A stretch of 64,000 nt of DNA, taken from assembly GCF_025660475.1 (NCBI RefSeq), contig NZ_JAOUSF010000001.1:558001-622000 (forward strand), written 5' to 3'. Below, in pieces: positions 18,465 through 26,535 of the stretch. Origin of the DNA: Perspicuibacillus lycopersici. GTDB lineage: Bacteria; Bacillota; Bacilli; Bacillales; Caldibacillaceae. The translations under genes were made by a program, and so were the position numbers. Each line of letters starts with the position of its first letter. Position 1 is the first letter of the stretch. The notes under the pieces are model-generated. The model worked only from the letters and a program-made list of their open reading frames with translations. It was not told the DNA's origin and ran no database searches.

Positions 18465-18786
18465 TCTCTTTCCTCCTCATTCCTTTGACAATTGTCTATG
18501 TAGATTAAAATTATTATAGAAAATATATGCTAGGAAAGACAATATATTTGCTAATGTTGCCCGTATATGCAGATAGCCCTCTGTTTCTTTAATCACATAA
18601 TAGTAACGAGAGATCAAGCTATCCATATCAAAGAACAGACCTCTACATTTATCACTACTACAAGAGTAGAGAATAACAGATAACAACAATAATATAAACA
18701 AAAACAATATTTATTTATTGCAAAACGATAAATCCGATGGTAAAATCAAAACGTAAAATAACTATAATTTAGTGAGGTGCTTTTTT
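18465..18786. other. Divergent region between azlC and yoaS-like gene, with a long azlC leader
   Basis: The minus strand has about 240 bases between a likely AT-rich promoter and azlC. It can fold into a stem in which TCTGTTCTTT pairs with AAAG-A-AACAGA (about 18572-18642, minus strand), enclosing or competing with GATAGC/GCTATC. No T-box, SAM, lysine or other riboswitch consensus could be recognised. A 76-codon open frame also spans it (18477-18707) but shows no known motif. The plus strand carries the promoter of the next operon. Confidence 0.4.
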
Positions 18787-19269
18787 ATGAAACAAGGAAC
18801 AACGCTCTTTTTGAAAATAACCGTTATTCTGATTGGGATTCCAATTCTAGCTTTATGCATCTTTTTAGTACCAGAGATTGCGAAATATGCTGCGGAACTT
18901 TACCCAGATTTTACCTTTATAAAATATTTAGTATTTATCGATTTGTATGCAGCAGCAATACCATTTTATTTAGCACTGTATCAAGCTTTTAAACTGTTAA
19001 GCTATATTGACAAAAACAAAGCCTTCTCTGAAATTTCTGTAACTGCTCTTAAGAAAATAAAAAACTGTGCAAGTACAATCAGTGTTTTATTTGTGCTTGG
19101 TTTGCCTCTATTTTATCTATTAGCAGAAAGAGACGATGCACCAGGTATCATCTTAGTCGGATTAGTCTTAATCTTTGCTTCTATGGTAATTGCAGTGTTT
19201 GCTGCAGTTCTTCAAAAACTATTACAGGAAGCAATAGAAATAAAATCAGAAAACGATTTAACGGTCTGA
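18787..19269 (+). CDS. yoaS: DUF2975 membrane protein (YoaS-like)
   Basis: The 160-residue protein has four hydrophobic spans (about residues 8-28, 45-65, 95-112, 120-145) and an AFSEISVTALKKIKNCA stretch typical of DUF2975. Function is unknown; the family is nearly always paired with a tiny HTH regulator, as here. ATG 18787 follows GTGAGGTG at 18772-18779. The stop codon lies within the ribosome binding site of the next gene, so the two are coupled. Confidence 0.82.
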   Translation: MKQGTTLFLKITVILIGIPILALCIFLVPEIAKYAAELYPDFTFIKYLVFIDLYAAAIPFYLALYQAFKLLSYIDKNKAFSEISVTALKKIKNCASTISVLFVLGLPLFYLLAERDDAPGIILVGLVLIFASMVIAVFAAVLQKLLQEAIEIKSENDLTV

Positions 19270-19279
19270 GGTGAAAACA

Positions 19280-19501
19280 ATGGCAATTATTATTAATATT
19301 GATGTGATGTTGGCAAAAAGAAAAATGAGTGTTACCGAACTATCAGAGAGAGTCGGAATTACAATGGCTAATCTATCCATATTGAAAAATGGAAAAGCAA
19401 AGGCGATTCGATTATCCACTCTAGAGGGTATCTGCAAGGCGTTAGATTGTCAGCCTGGAGATATATTAGAATATCGTAATAATGAAACTTCACAAGATTA
19501 A
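19280..19501 (+). CDS. yozG: Small XRE-family transcriptional regulator (YozG-like)
   Basis: The 73-residue protein is a single Cro/C1 helix-turn-helix domain: MLAKRKMSVTELSERVGI, then ITMANLSILKNGKAKAIRLS and LEGICKALDCQPGDILEY. This compact form is recalled as B. subtilis YozG. The start is ATG 19280, with GAGGTG at 19268-19273. As a partner of the DUF2975 membrane protein it may regulate this operon, which is inference from repeated co-occurrence of the pair. Confidence 0.88.
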   Translation: MAIIINIDVMLAKRKMSVTELSERVGITMANLSILKNGKAKAIRLSTLEGICKALDCQPGDILEYRNNETSQD

Positions 19502-20297
19502 TATAATGGAGACAAAACCGGTGACACCAATCAACCGTGTACTAAAACAGCTCGTTCGTTTTGGTTGGGAATTAGCATTATCCTGCTTGTTTCCTGTTGT
19601 AATTTTTGCCTCCTTGGCAATTACACAAATTATCCCGCTTCCCTTGCTCCCACGATATGATTGGCTACTCATCATATGTTTACTGATGCAGTGGTGGATG
19701 GTGCATTCTGGCTTGGAAACACGTGATGAACTGAAGGTTATCACATTGTTTCACTTAATTGGTCTTGCACTGGAACTATTTAAAGTACATATGGGCTCCT
19801 GGTCCTATCCCGAGGAAGGATATTGCAAAATTTCCGGAGTTCCATTGTATAGTGGATTTATGTACGCAAGTGTTGCAAGCTTTCTTTGCCAAGCATGGAG
19901 AAGATTGAGCGTAGAGCTCGTGAAATGGCCACCATTCCTAGTCGTAGTCCCGCTTGCTGCAGCGATTTATTTAAATTTCTTTACCCACCATTATTGGTTA
20001 GATATTCGATGGTGGTTATCCGGTCTCGTAATGATTGTATTTTGGAAATCATGGGTTACGTATAAGGTTGGTAGCAAGCGATACCGGATGCCGCTTGCAC
20101 TATCGTTTGTGTTGATTGGATTTTTCATTTGGATTGCAGAAAATATCGCAACATTCTTTGGTGCATGGGAATATCCAAACCAAACCGAAGCATGGAGTCT
20201 TGTTCATCTTGGAAAAGTAAGCTCTTGGCTATTATTAGTGATTGTTAGCTTTCTTATTGTTGCGACATTAAAACTAGTGAAGAAGAATACTCCATAG
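19482..20297 (+). CDS. yoaT: DUF817 family membrane protein (YoaT-like)
   Basis: The 271-residue protein has seven or eight hydrophobic segments and conserved DUF817 pieces such as RFGWELALSCLFPVVIFAS, HMGSWSYPEEGYCKISGVPLY and FFGAWEYPNQTEAWSLVHL. Function unknown. It overlaps the regulator gene by 20 bases if ATG 19482 is used; ATG 19506 is an alternative, and neither has a good ribosome binding site, so translation probably depends on coupling. The gene order DUF2975, HTH, DUF817 matches yoaS-yozG-yoaT. Confidence 0.8.
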   Translation: MKLHKINIMETKPVTPINRVLKQLVRFGWELALSCLFPVVIFASLAITQIIPLPLLPRYDWLLIICLLMQWWMVHSGLETRDELKVITLFHLIGLALELFKVHMGSWSYPEEGYCKISGVPLYSGFMYASVASFLCQAWRRLSVELVKWPPFLVVVPLAAAIYLNFFTHHYWLDIRWWLSGLVMIVFWKSWVTYKVGSKRYRMPLALSFVLIGFFIWIAENIATFFGAWEYPNQTEAWSLVHLGKVSSWLLLVIVSFLIVATLKLVKKNTP

Positions 20298-20350
20298 GAA
20301 GTATCATTTAACTAGCAAAAGACTAAATGAAAGCAGCCATTAAATATGTG

Positions 20351-20394
20351 AAAAGGTTGACCTGTTTGCAACACCAAACTAGTCAACCTTTTTT
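20351..20394. terminator. Bidirectional terminator between yoaT and lplJ
   Basis: An 11-bp stem AAAAGGTTGAC/GTCAACCTTTT with a 20-base loop is flanked by A and T runs, between convergent genes. Confidence 0.85.
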
Positions 20395-20433
20395 AACCAT
20401 TATTTCAATGTGAAATTTAGAAAAACATCCTTT

Positions 20434-21426
20434 TTAATAAAGTAAATTGACAAAGTCTGCTTTTTCAATGTTACCAAAGTAATGTTTAATATTTACATCG
20501 TCTAGCGCACGGTCAATTTCATTTCTTTCGTAACGAATTCCAATTAATTTATCTTCAATATCTTTTACTTCCCCAACACCGAAGAAATCACCAAAAATTT
20601 TGCACGATTCAATAACACCTTTTGTTACATCTAAGCGCACATCAATCGATCCAACGGGGAAACGATGGGAATTTTGGATGTTAAATTTTGGTGATTTCCC
20701 ATAATTCCATTCCCAGTTTTGATAACGTTCTTTTGAAAGTTGGTGGATTTTTCCCCAATCATCTTCCGTTAAAACATATTCTTTCACTTCGCCACCCTCT
20801 TGTTCAAAGATAGCTTTTAAAATATATGAACGGAACTCTTCCACTGTCATTGGTGTATCTAGGAACTCAGAAATATTTGCTACACGGCTACGGACAGATT
20901 TAATTCCTTTAGATTCAATTTTATCCTTTTTCACTTTAAGTGCAGATGCAACATTTTCTAGCTCAGAATTAAGCATTAATGTACCATGTGTATACATTCT
21001 GCCACCTGTTGAGAATTGTGCAGTACCAGATACTTTTTTTCCTTCAATTAAAATATCGTTTCTACCTAATAATTCTGCGTTTGCTCCTAGCTTTCTTAAC
21101 GCATTTATTACTGGCTCTGTGAACTTTTTAAAATTATGGAAGCTATCCCCGTCATCTTTTGTAATGAAGCTGTAATTCAAGTTCCCTAAATCATGATATA
21201 CTGCTCCACCACCTGAAAGTCGGCGAACAACTTTTAAGTTATTCTTTTCTACATATTCCGTATTAATTTCCTCTATCGTATTTTGATTACGACCGATAAT
21301 GATAGAAGGCTCATTAATATAGAATAAAAGATACGTTTCATTAATATCGAGATTTTTCAATATGTACTCTTCAATTGCCAAATTAATTTGTGGATCGTGA
21401 ATTCCTTTGTTATCAACAAATAACAT
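20434..21426 (-). CDS. lplJ: Lipoate-protein ligase (LplJ)
   Basis: The enzyme attaches lipoate to lipoyl domains in an ATP-dependent reaction, salvaging exogenous lipoate. The 330-residue protein shows the family lipoate-binding motif RRLSGGGAVYHDLGNLNYSF, the ligase lysine region GRNDILIEGKKVSGTAQFS and the C-terminal accessory domain. It closely tracks B. subtilis LplJ as remembered. Two ATGs (21429 and 21426) are possible after GGAGATGTA; the second gives the family MLFVDN start. It lies 29 bases downstream of yhfI on the same strand. Confidence 0.95.
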   Translation of the reverse strand: MLFVDNKGIHDPQINLAIEEYILKNLDINETYLLFYINEPSIIIGRNQNTIEEINTEYVEKNNLKVVRRLSGGGAVYHDLGNLNYSFITKDDGDSFHNFKKFTEPVINALRKLGANAELLGRNDILIEGKKVSGTAQFSTGGRMYTHGTLMLNSELENVASALKVKKDKIESKGIKSVRSRVANISEFLDTPMTVEEFRSYILKAIFEQEGGEVKEYVLTEDDWGKIHQLSKERYQNWEWNYGKSPKFNIQNSHRFPVGSIDVRLDVTKGVIESCKIFGDFFGVGEVKDIEDKLIGIRYERNEIDRALDDVNIKHYFGNIEKADFVNLLY

Positions 21427-21455
21427 CATTACATCTCCTTATTCTATTGAATTTA

Positions 21456-22190
21456 TTAAATTTCCCAAACTTGTCCACCTTCTGCAAGATGAATGCGACC
21501 ATCATAGTATTCCCCTGCTTCTGTTACAAGGTTTTCTATTATTCCATACTGTGGAAGATGCGTAAGTACTAGCTGTTTTACATTGGCAGCTGCAGCTAAT
21601 GTACCAGCATCCTTACTATTCATATGACCTGCGTTTCCGCCATCCATATTAGCATAAAAATTACATTCGCACAGTAAAAGATTTGCATCTTTGGCAAATT
21701 CGATAAAAGAATCTTGAAATGCACTATCGCCAGTAAATACAAATATTTTGCCAGCTGCCTCGATTCGAAATGCAAAACAAGGCACTGGATGTACGGTTGG
21801 AAGAAAAGATATGGTAAATGGACCAATCCTAAGTGTTTGACTCGGATCATACGCCTTTCCAGTTGTTATATCTTTATACGTAAGCTTGCGAAAAGCTTGT
21901 TCATCCAGTTGATGTCCATAAATCGGCAAATTTCGCACCATTGGCTGTAAATATTTCTGTACAATCAATGCGTGTTGTAATACACCAATATCTGCAATAT
22001 GATCAGCATGATAATGGGTAACAATACATGCATCGAGATCAGTTGGATCTACATATTGTTGTAGTTTTGACAATACACCGCTACCGCAGTCAATCAGTAG
22101 TCGAAAACCATCATGCTCGAGTAAATACCCCGTACTAGCCTCATTTACTTTTGGATAACCTCCCCAGCAACCAATAACTGTTAGCTTCAG
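21456..22190 (-). CDS. yhfI: Metallo-beta-lactamase-fold hydrolase YhfI, CTG start
   Basis: The 244-residue protein has the zinc-binding motif THYHADHIADIG (about residues 62-73) and further metal ligands in HPVPCFAF and FVFTGDSAF, typical of RNase Z-like MBL-fold hydrolases. Substrate unknown. The N-terminal segment KLTVIGCWGGYPKVNEAS is required for the fold, and the frame closes with a TGA two codons upstream, so no ATG, GTG or TTG can give the full protein. The only fitting start is CTG 22190, placed 7 bases after AAGGGGGG. The resulting 244 residues equal the B. subtilis length as recalled. Confidence 0.9.
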   Translation of the reverse strand: MKLTVIGCWGGYPKVNEASTGYLLEHDGFRLLIDCGSGVLSKLQQYVDPTDLDACIVTHYHADHIADIGVLQHALIVQKYLQPMVRNLPIYGHQLDEQAFRKLTYKDITTGKAYDPSQTLRIGPFTISFLPTVHPVPCFAFRIEAAGKIFVFTGDSAFQDSFIEFAKDANLLLCECNFYANMDGGNAGHMNSKDAGTLAAAANVKQLVLTHLPQYGIIENLVTEAGEYYDGRIHLAEGGQVWEI

Positions 22191-22341
22191 AAATCATCCC
22201 CCCTTAAGCGATTTTTTCACAAATACCATATTTAACTATACTCTCTTTTAAAAAAATTTTCATCTATTTTAAAATTTGTGTTATATCAGTGTTACATATT
22301 ATAAACTGTTATAATACAATAAATGAAAGTAGTTTATTTTA

Positions 22342-22490
22342 AAAGGCTTTTTTCTAAAGAATTGTCCTGATATAGAGTTTATTAATTGAAACGATGAGCA
22401 GACAGGATACAGGAAGATTCAACGCAAAGTGCAAGTACATGCTATGGGACGTACGAATGAATAGTAACGATCTATCCGAAAAAAGCCTTT
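22342..22490 (+). other. Candidate structured leader RNA upstream of yhfH
   Basis: A perfect 13-bp inverted repeat, AAAGGCTTTTTTC (22342-22354) and GAAAAAAGCCTTT (22478-22490), encloses 123 bases and ends 7 bases before the yhfH ribosome binding site. Inside are smaller helices: TCCTG with CAGGA, GCA/TGC around AGTACA, and ATAG/CTAT near 22461-22474, plus a tandem ACAGGATACAGGA. A 32-codon frame with no ribosome binding site (22394-22492) also runs through it. No named riboswitch was recognised. Confidence 0.45.
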
Positions 22491-22511
22491 AATAATGGGA
22501 GGAGAAACGAA

Positions 22512-22652
22512 TTGAACATTAGTATTGTCGAATTTTTTGAAAATCTGCCGTCCAAGCTTTGCACAAATTGTGGAAAAGAAATTGAAGAACAGCATGAATG
22601 CTATGGGAATATTTGTTATTCCTGTATAGGCATTAAAGATATCCATAAATAA
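22512..22652 (+). CDS. yhfH: YhfH family small zinc-ribbon protein
   Basis: A 46-residue protein begins MNISIVEFFENLPSKLCTNC and has two cysteine pairs, CTNC (residues 17-20) and CYSC (35-38), plus another Cys at 30. Such spacing suggests one bound zinc. The FFENLP and EEQHECYGN segments match the YhfH family as recalled. The start is TTG 22512 after GGGAGGAG with 7-base spacing. It is divergent from yhfI, as in B. subtilis. Role unknown. Confidence 0.85.
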   Translation: MNISIVEFFENLPSKLCTNCGKEIEEQHECYGNICYSCIGIKDIHK

Positions 22653-22698
22653 AAAATTGCCGTATCTATTAGCATGTACTAATAGATACGGCCTTTTT
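22651..22698. terminator. Bidirectional terminator between yhfH and hemH
   Basis: A perfect 14-bp stem GCCGTATCTATTAG (22659-22672) with its complement, a 6-base loop, and A6/T5 runs on both sides. It serves both convergent genes. Confidence 0.92.
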
Positions 22699-22708
22699 CG
22701 TTAAGTTA

Positions 22709-23647
22709 TTAAGATAATTTTTTTAATACTACATCTGCTAGTGCATCAATAAATGGAGCTTGATCATTTGGCATTTCTGGACGATAGTAGCTTGCCCCGA
22801 TTTCATCACAAACAACCTTACACTCAGTATCATTGTCATATAATACTTCTAAATGCTCTGCAACAAATCCTACTGGTATATAAATAAATGCTTTATAGCC
22901 TTTTTCATGATAAAGATCTCTTGTTAAATCCTGTACATCAGGTCCTAACCAAGGCTCTGGAGTTTGTCCAGCACTTTGCCAGCCAATTGCATATTCTTTA
23001 ATACCAGATTCCTTTGCAATTAATTTAGCTGTTTCTGAAAGCTGTTCAGGGTATGGATCCCCGGCAAGTAAAATCTTTTCTGGTAAGCTATGTGCAGAAA
23101 AAATTGCAATATAATGTTCTTTTTCTTCATCTGTCATTTTATTAATCGTGGCATGTAATTGATCTACCCAATATTGGATAAATTTAGGTTCATTATACCA
23201 GCTATCAACCGAAACGATATTCATGCCGCCAAGTTGTTCTGCTTGTTTTTGCACACGTTCATTATAGCTTTTAATACTAAATGTAGAGTAATGTGGAGCT
23301 AATACAATACTGATTCCTTCATGTATACCCGCATCATGCATTTCTTTCACAGCATCTTCAATAAATGGATGAATATGCTTCAATCCAATAAATAATTGAA
23401 ACTCATAGTTATCCTGCACTTCATTTAGGCGTTTCGTTAATTTTTCTGCTTGCGCTTTTGTTATTTTCGCTAGTGGAGAGATTCCACCAATAGCTTGATA
23501 GCGATTTTTTAAATCTTGTAAAGCTTCCTCTGATGGTCTGTGACCATGACGAATATCGGTATAATATGGTTCAATATCTTCTTCTTTATATGGTGTTCCA
23601 TATGCCATAACAAGTAAGCCTAATTTTTTTCTACTCAAGTTGTTCAC
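22709..23647 (-). CDS. hemH: Coproporphyrin III ferrochelatase
   Basis: HemH (CpfC) inserts ferrous iron into coproporphyrin III in the Gram-positive heme route. The 312-residue protein has the N-terminal [19 protein letters not shown], the metal-site histidine in [19 protein letters not shown] (about residue 180) and the [12 protein letters not shown] motif. Soluble, monomeric length. It begins two bases after the hemE stop, forming a tight hemE-hemH operon. Unlike the usual hemEHY set, the next gene is not hemY; a strong terminator follows. Confidence 0.96.
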   Translation of the reverse strand: MNNLSRKKLGLLVMAYGTPYKEEDIEPYYTDIRHGHRPSEEALQDLKNRYQAIGGISPLAKITKAQAEKLTKRLNEVQDNYEFQLFIGLKHIHPFIEDAVKEMHDAGIHEGISIVLAPHYSTFSIKSYNERVQKQAEQLGGMNIVSVDSWYNEPKFIQYWVDQLHATINKMTDEEKEHYIAIFSAHSLPEKILLAGDPYPEQLSETAKLIAKESGIKEYAIGWQSAGQTPEPWLGPDVQDLTRDLYHEKGYKAFIYIPVGFVAEHLEVLYDNDTECKVVCDEIGASYYRPEMPNDQAPFIDALADVVLKKLS

Positions 23648-23648
23648 C

Positions 23649-24686
23649 TCATATTAATTTTGTATACGTATGAATAAACTGTGTTAAGCGTTTTAACGTA
23701 TCCGGATCTACTTCTGGGAACACTCCATGTCCTAAATTAAAAATATAGCCTGGATGTGTTACTCCTTGATCCAATATATTTTTCACTCTTTCTTCAATAA
23801 CATCCCAAGAAGATAACAAAATTGCAGGATCTAAATTTCCTTGGACTGTTTTTGTTACGCCTAGAGATCTTGCTTCTTGAATTGGCATCCGCCAATCTAA
23901 TCCAATAACGTCTAAATCAAGATCATTCCATTCCAACAATAAATGACTGGCACCAACACCAAACATGATTAGTGGAACATTTTCTTTCTTCAGGGTAGAA
24001 ACAATTCGCATCATTACTGGTTTAATAAACGTACGATAATCTTCTACATTTAGTGCGCCTACCCAGGAATCGAATATTTGAATGGCTTTTGCGCCAGCGT
24101 TGATTTGTGCTTTCACATAGGATATCGCCATATCCGCAAGCTTATCCATTAATAGAAACCATGCCTTTGGTTCAGAATACATAAAGGCTTTCGTTTTGTT
24201 ATAATTTTTTGAAGGACCGCCTTCAATCATATAGCTAGCAAGTGTGAAAGGAGCACCGGTAAATCCAATTAATGGAACGGAAAGCTGTTCAGTAGTCAAT
24301 AAACGGATAGTCTCCAGTACATAGGGAACATCTTGTTCTGGGTTAATTTCTCCTAATTTCTCCACATCGTGGATAGAACGAATCGGTTTGTCAATCACTG
24401 GACCTATACCAGCTTTAATTTCAACATCGACACCAATAGAAGGTAGTGGTGTCATAATATCTTTATATAGAATCGCTGCATCTACACCATATTGTTCAAC
24501 AGGAAGTCGCGTTACATATGCACATAACTCAGGTTGATGCGTAATTTCAAATAAAGAGTATTTTTCTTTCAACTTCCGATATTCTGGCTGAGAACGTCCC
24601 GCTTGTCTCATATACCATACGGGAACGTAATCGGTTTTTTCCCCTCGTGCAGCCTTCAAAAAAGTATCATTGAATGGTTTGGTCAT
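23649..24686 (-). CDS. hemE: Uroporphyrinogen decarboxylase
   Basis: HemE decarboxylates uroporphyrinogen III to coproporphyrinogen III. The 345-residue protein carries the signature [16 protein letters not shown] near residue 25, the [17 protein letters not shown] segment and the C-terminal [17 protein letters not shown] motif. It is first in a two-gene operon with hemH. The 270-357 base upstream region holds a (TAA)6 run and a PerR-type box (24924-24938), although that box is 238 bases away and closer to hmoB. Confidence 0.96.
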   Translation of the reverse strand: MTKPFNDTFLKAARGEKTDYVPVWYMRQAGRSQPEYRKLKEKYSLFEITHQPELCAYVTRLPVEQYGVDAAILYKDIMTPLPSIGVDVEIKAGIGPVIDKPIRSIHDVEKLGEINPEQDVPYVLETIRLLTTEQLSVPLIGFTGAPFTLASYMIEGGPSKNYNKTKAFMYSEPKAWFLLMDKLADMAISYVKAQINAGAKAIQIFDSWVGALNVEDYRTFIKPVMMRIVSTLKKENVPLIMFGVGASHLLLEWNDLDLDVIGLDWRMPIQEARSLGVTKTVQGNLDPAILLSSWDVIEERVKNILDQGVTHPGYIFNLGHGVFPEVDPDTLKRLTQFIHTYTKLI

Positions 24687-24760
24687 AGAGGTACGTCCAC
24701 CTTTCTAAGTCAGTCAGTTTCATTACATAAAATACTTATGTAAAAACAAAAATTTTTATA

Positions 24761-24778
24761 TAATAATAATAATAATAA
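24761..24778. repeat. (TAA)6 trinucleotide repeat
   Basis: Six tandem TAA units lie 75 bases upstream of the hemE start in an AT-rich leader. Length variation could alter promoter spacing or leader structure, but nothing shows that it does. Confidence 0.6.
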
Positions 24779-24923
24779 TTACTACTTACTATCATGGCTT
24801 CCTACCATCTTCGCTCGCAAGTAAAAAATTATTCTCCAAGCAACAATATAACTTTTAACGAGAAAAATGTATAGCAATTTTAAGAAAATGTCATAAAGTT
24901 GCCACTTTATCATGATTATTTTT

Positions 24924-24938
24924 TTATAATTATTATAA
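24924..24938. promoter_or_regulatory. Perfect PerR-type box (TTATAAT-N-ATTATAA)
   Basis: TTATAATTATTATAA matches the 7-1-7 PerR consensus at all 14 defined positions. It lies 106 bases upstream of the hmoB start and 238 bases upstream of hemE, in the divergent region. The region is AT-rich, which raises the chance of coincidence, but an exact match of this length is still notable. Fur boxes differ (TGATAAT half-sites). Confidence 0.55.
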
Positions 24939-25043
24939 TTTATACGATATCAGTTGTTACATTTCATAACTGTCCTCGTGTATTATAGCATTATAATTTA
25001 TACCAAAATAATATTATGCTCATATCAACTGGAGGTAATCTCT

Positions 25044-25571
25044 TTGGAAAAAATTTTTATCACCACAGGAACATATCCTTTTTTACAAAAAATAGAAGCT
25101 AAATATCCAACAGAGAAGTTAGTCATGATGTTTTCTTCTGACCATGTATTATTACTTCACGAAACAAGTGGAAAATCGATTTTTCAAGTTCCAAGAAAAT
25201 ATGATGTTTTTCATTCAGATGGAGAATTTCCGAGAAAAGGAGTTGCTATTTTCCAGCACATCCCTATCAATGAAGAAAACCGGCCAATATTTGAGTATCA
25301 TGCAAAAAAATTATTAGACAATAGTTCGACTGTGAAAGGACTTATCGCTTTCCGGATGCTTCGCCCAGCAAAAAGCGATACTTATATTATTATTACTTGT
25401 TGGGAAAAAGCTGAGGATTTTTCTAATTGGAAAAAAATGCAAGTATTGTTTGAGGAAGATGGGATGCTAAGTAAATTAACACCTCCTCCTGGCAATGTAT
25501 ATCAGAGCCCATCCTATATTGCAACCTATACGATTGATAGGGAAATGAATGCCTCTCAGGAGGAAAATTAG
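25044..25571 (+). CDS. hmoB: Heme-degrading monooxygenase HmoB
   Basis: The 175-residue protein has a C-terminal antibiotic-biosynthesis-monooxygenase domain (residues about 70-165) with LIAFRMLRPAKSDTYIIIT and CWEKAEDFSNWKK, typical of HmoB (YhgC). HmoB cleaves heme to staphylobilin-like products, releasing iron. The start is TTG 25044 after GGAGG at 25031-25035; an in-frame upstream extension is not translated-looking. It is divergent from hemEH, as yhgC neighbours the hem genes in B. subtilis. A PerR-type box lies upstream. Confidence 0.88.
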   Translation: MEKIFITTGTYPFLQKIEAKYPTEKLVMMFSSDHVLLLHETSGKSIFQVPRKYDVFHSDGEFPRKGVAIFQHIPINEENRPIFEYHAKKLLDNSSTVKGLIAFRMLRPAKSDTYIIITCWEKAEDFSNWKKMQVLFEEDGMLSKLTPPPGNVYQSPSYIATYTIDREMNASQEEN

Positions 25572-25840
25572 TGAATGCTGTGTGGACTATAGCATAAATT
25601 ACTCCAGATAAAATAAAAAATATTTTCCTAGATAAAAACGCATTCTATTTTCAAATGGGGAAATATTTTCAAGATTTCAAGTAACACGATTTAATATGAG
25701 GTGATTTTCTTTGGAGAAATTGATTGGAAAAGACAAATATGATTAATAATTAGCCACGTAGAGAGACGTCCTAAATGTATTAGGGGCCATAATTCATTTT
25801 AATGCCCCCATTGTTATCCGTATTACACCATATAGCACTT

Positions 25841-26491
25841 TTATTGCTTATTTTTGTTACCGACGAGACCGTGCCTGTTTGCATAAATTGCTGCTTGCGT
25901 CCGGTCCTGCACGTCTAATTTCCCTAAAATATTGCTTACATGCGTCTTTACCGTCTTAATACCAATGAATAATTCTTTACTTATTTCTTGATTTGTCATT
26001 CCTTCCCCAATACACATGAGTACTTCCAGCTCGCGTTCCGTCAAATCCTCATGAAGTTCTCGTTTTTTCGACCGCAAACGATTCATCATTTTGTTTGCTA
26101 CCTTCGCCTCTATTACGGTTTCCCCGCTCATCGCTTTATAAATGGCAGCAATGATTTCTTCCGCACGTGCTGTTTTTAATAAATAACTAAATGCACCAGC
26201 TTCAATTGCTGGAAAAACTTTTTCGTCATCAAAATAACTAGTAATAATGATTATTTTACATTCGGGATAAAATGTCATGATTTCTTTTGTCGCATCAATT
26301 CCCGTTCCATCCTCCATAAGAAGATCCATTAACACAACATTTGGTTTTAATTGCTTAACAATTTCGACTGCTCTTCTACCACTGTTTGCTTCCCCGATGA
26401 TTTCCATTGATGGCTCAGTCAATAAGTAGGAAATCAATCCTTTACGGACCATTTCATGATCATCCACGACAACTACTCGAATTGGATCCAT
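25841..26491 (-). CDS. liaR: LiaR-type response regulator
   Basis: LiaR is the DNA-binding response regulator of the LiaFSR cell-envelope stress system. The 216-residue protein has a receiver domain with phospho-acceptor Asp56 in NVVLMDLLMEDG and a NarL/LuxR HTH with TERELEVLMCIGEGMTNQEI and KTVKTHVSNILGKL. The start is the ATG at 26491 after AGAGGAGAG. It is last in the liaF-liaS-liaR operon; no liaIH genes are in the window. Confidence 0.93.
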   Translation of the reverse strand: MDPIRVVVVDDHEMVRKGLISYLLTEPSMEIIGEANSGRRAVEIVKQLKPNVVLMDLLMEDGTGIDATKEIMTFYPECKIIIITSYFDDEKVFPAIEAGAFSYLLKTARAEEIIAAIYKAMSGETVIEAKVANKMMNRLRSKKRELHEDLTERELEVLMCIGEGMTNQEISKELFIGIKTVKTHVSNILGKLDVQDRTQAAIYANRHGLVGNKNKQ

Positions 26492-26535
26492 TTTTTCTCT
26501 CCTCTTTCCTAAATACACTACTAAATTTATCAGAT

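Noticed and set aside
18477..18707. 76-codon frame and a lysine-riboswitch-like look (AGAGG and GAGGGCTATC) in the azlC leader
   Set aside because: The two segments are only about 90 bases apart and the conserved L-box core is missing; the frame has no motif or good start.
25711..25746. 11-codon frame (MEKLIGKDKYD) with a GAGGTGAT ribosome binding site after hmoB
   Set aside because: Too short to support; may be a chance arrangement or a decayed start of a gene.
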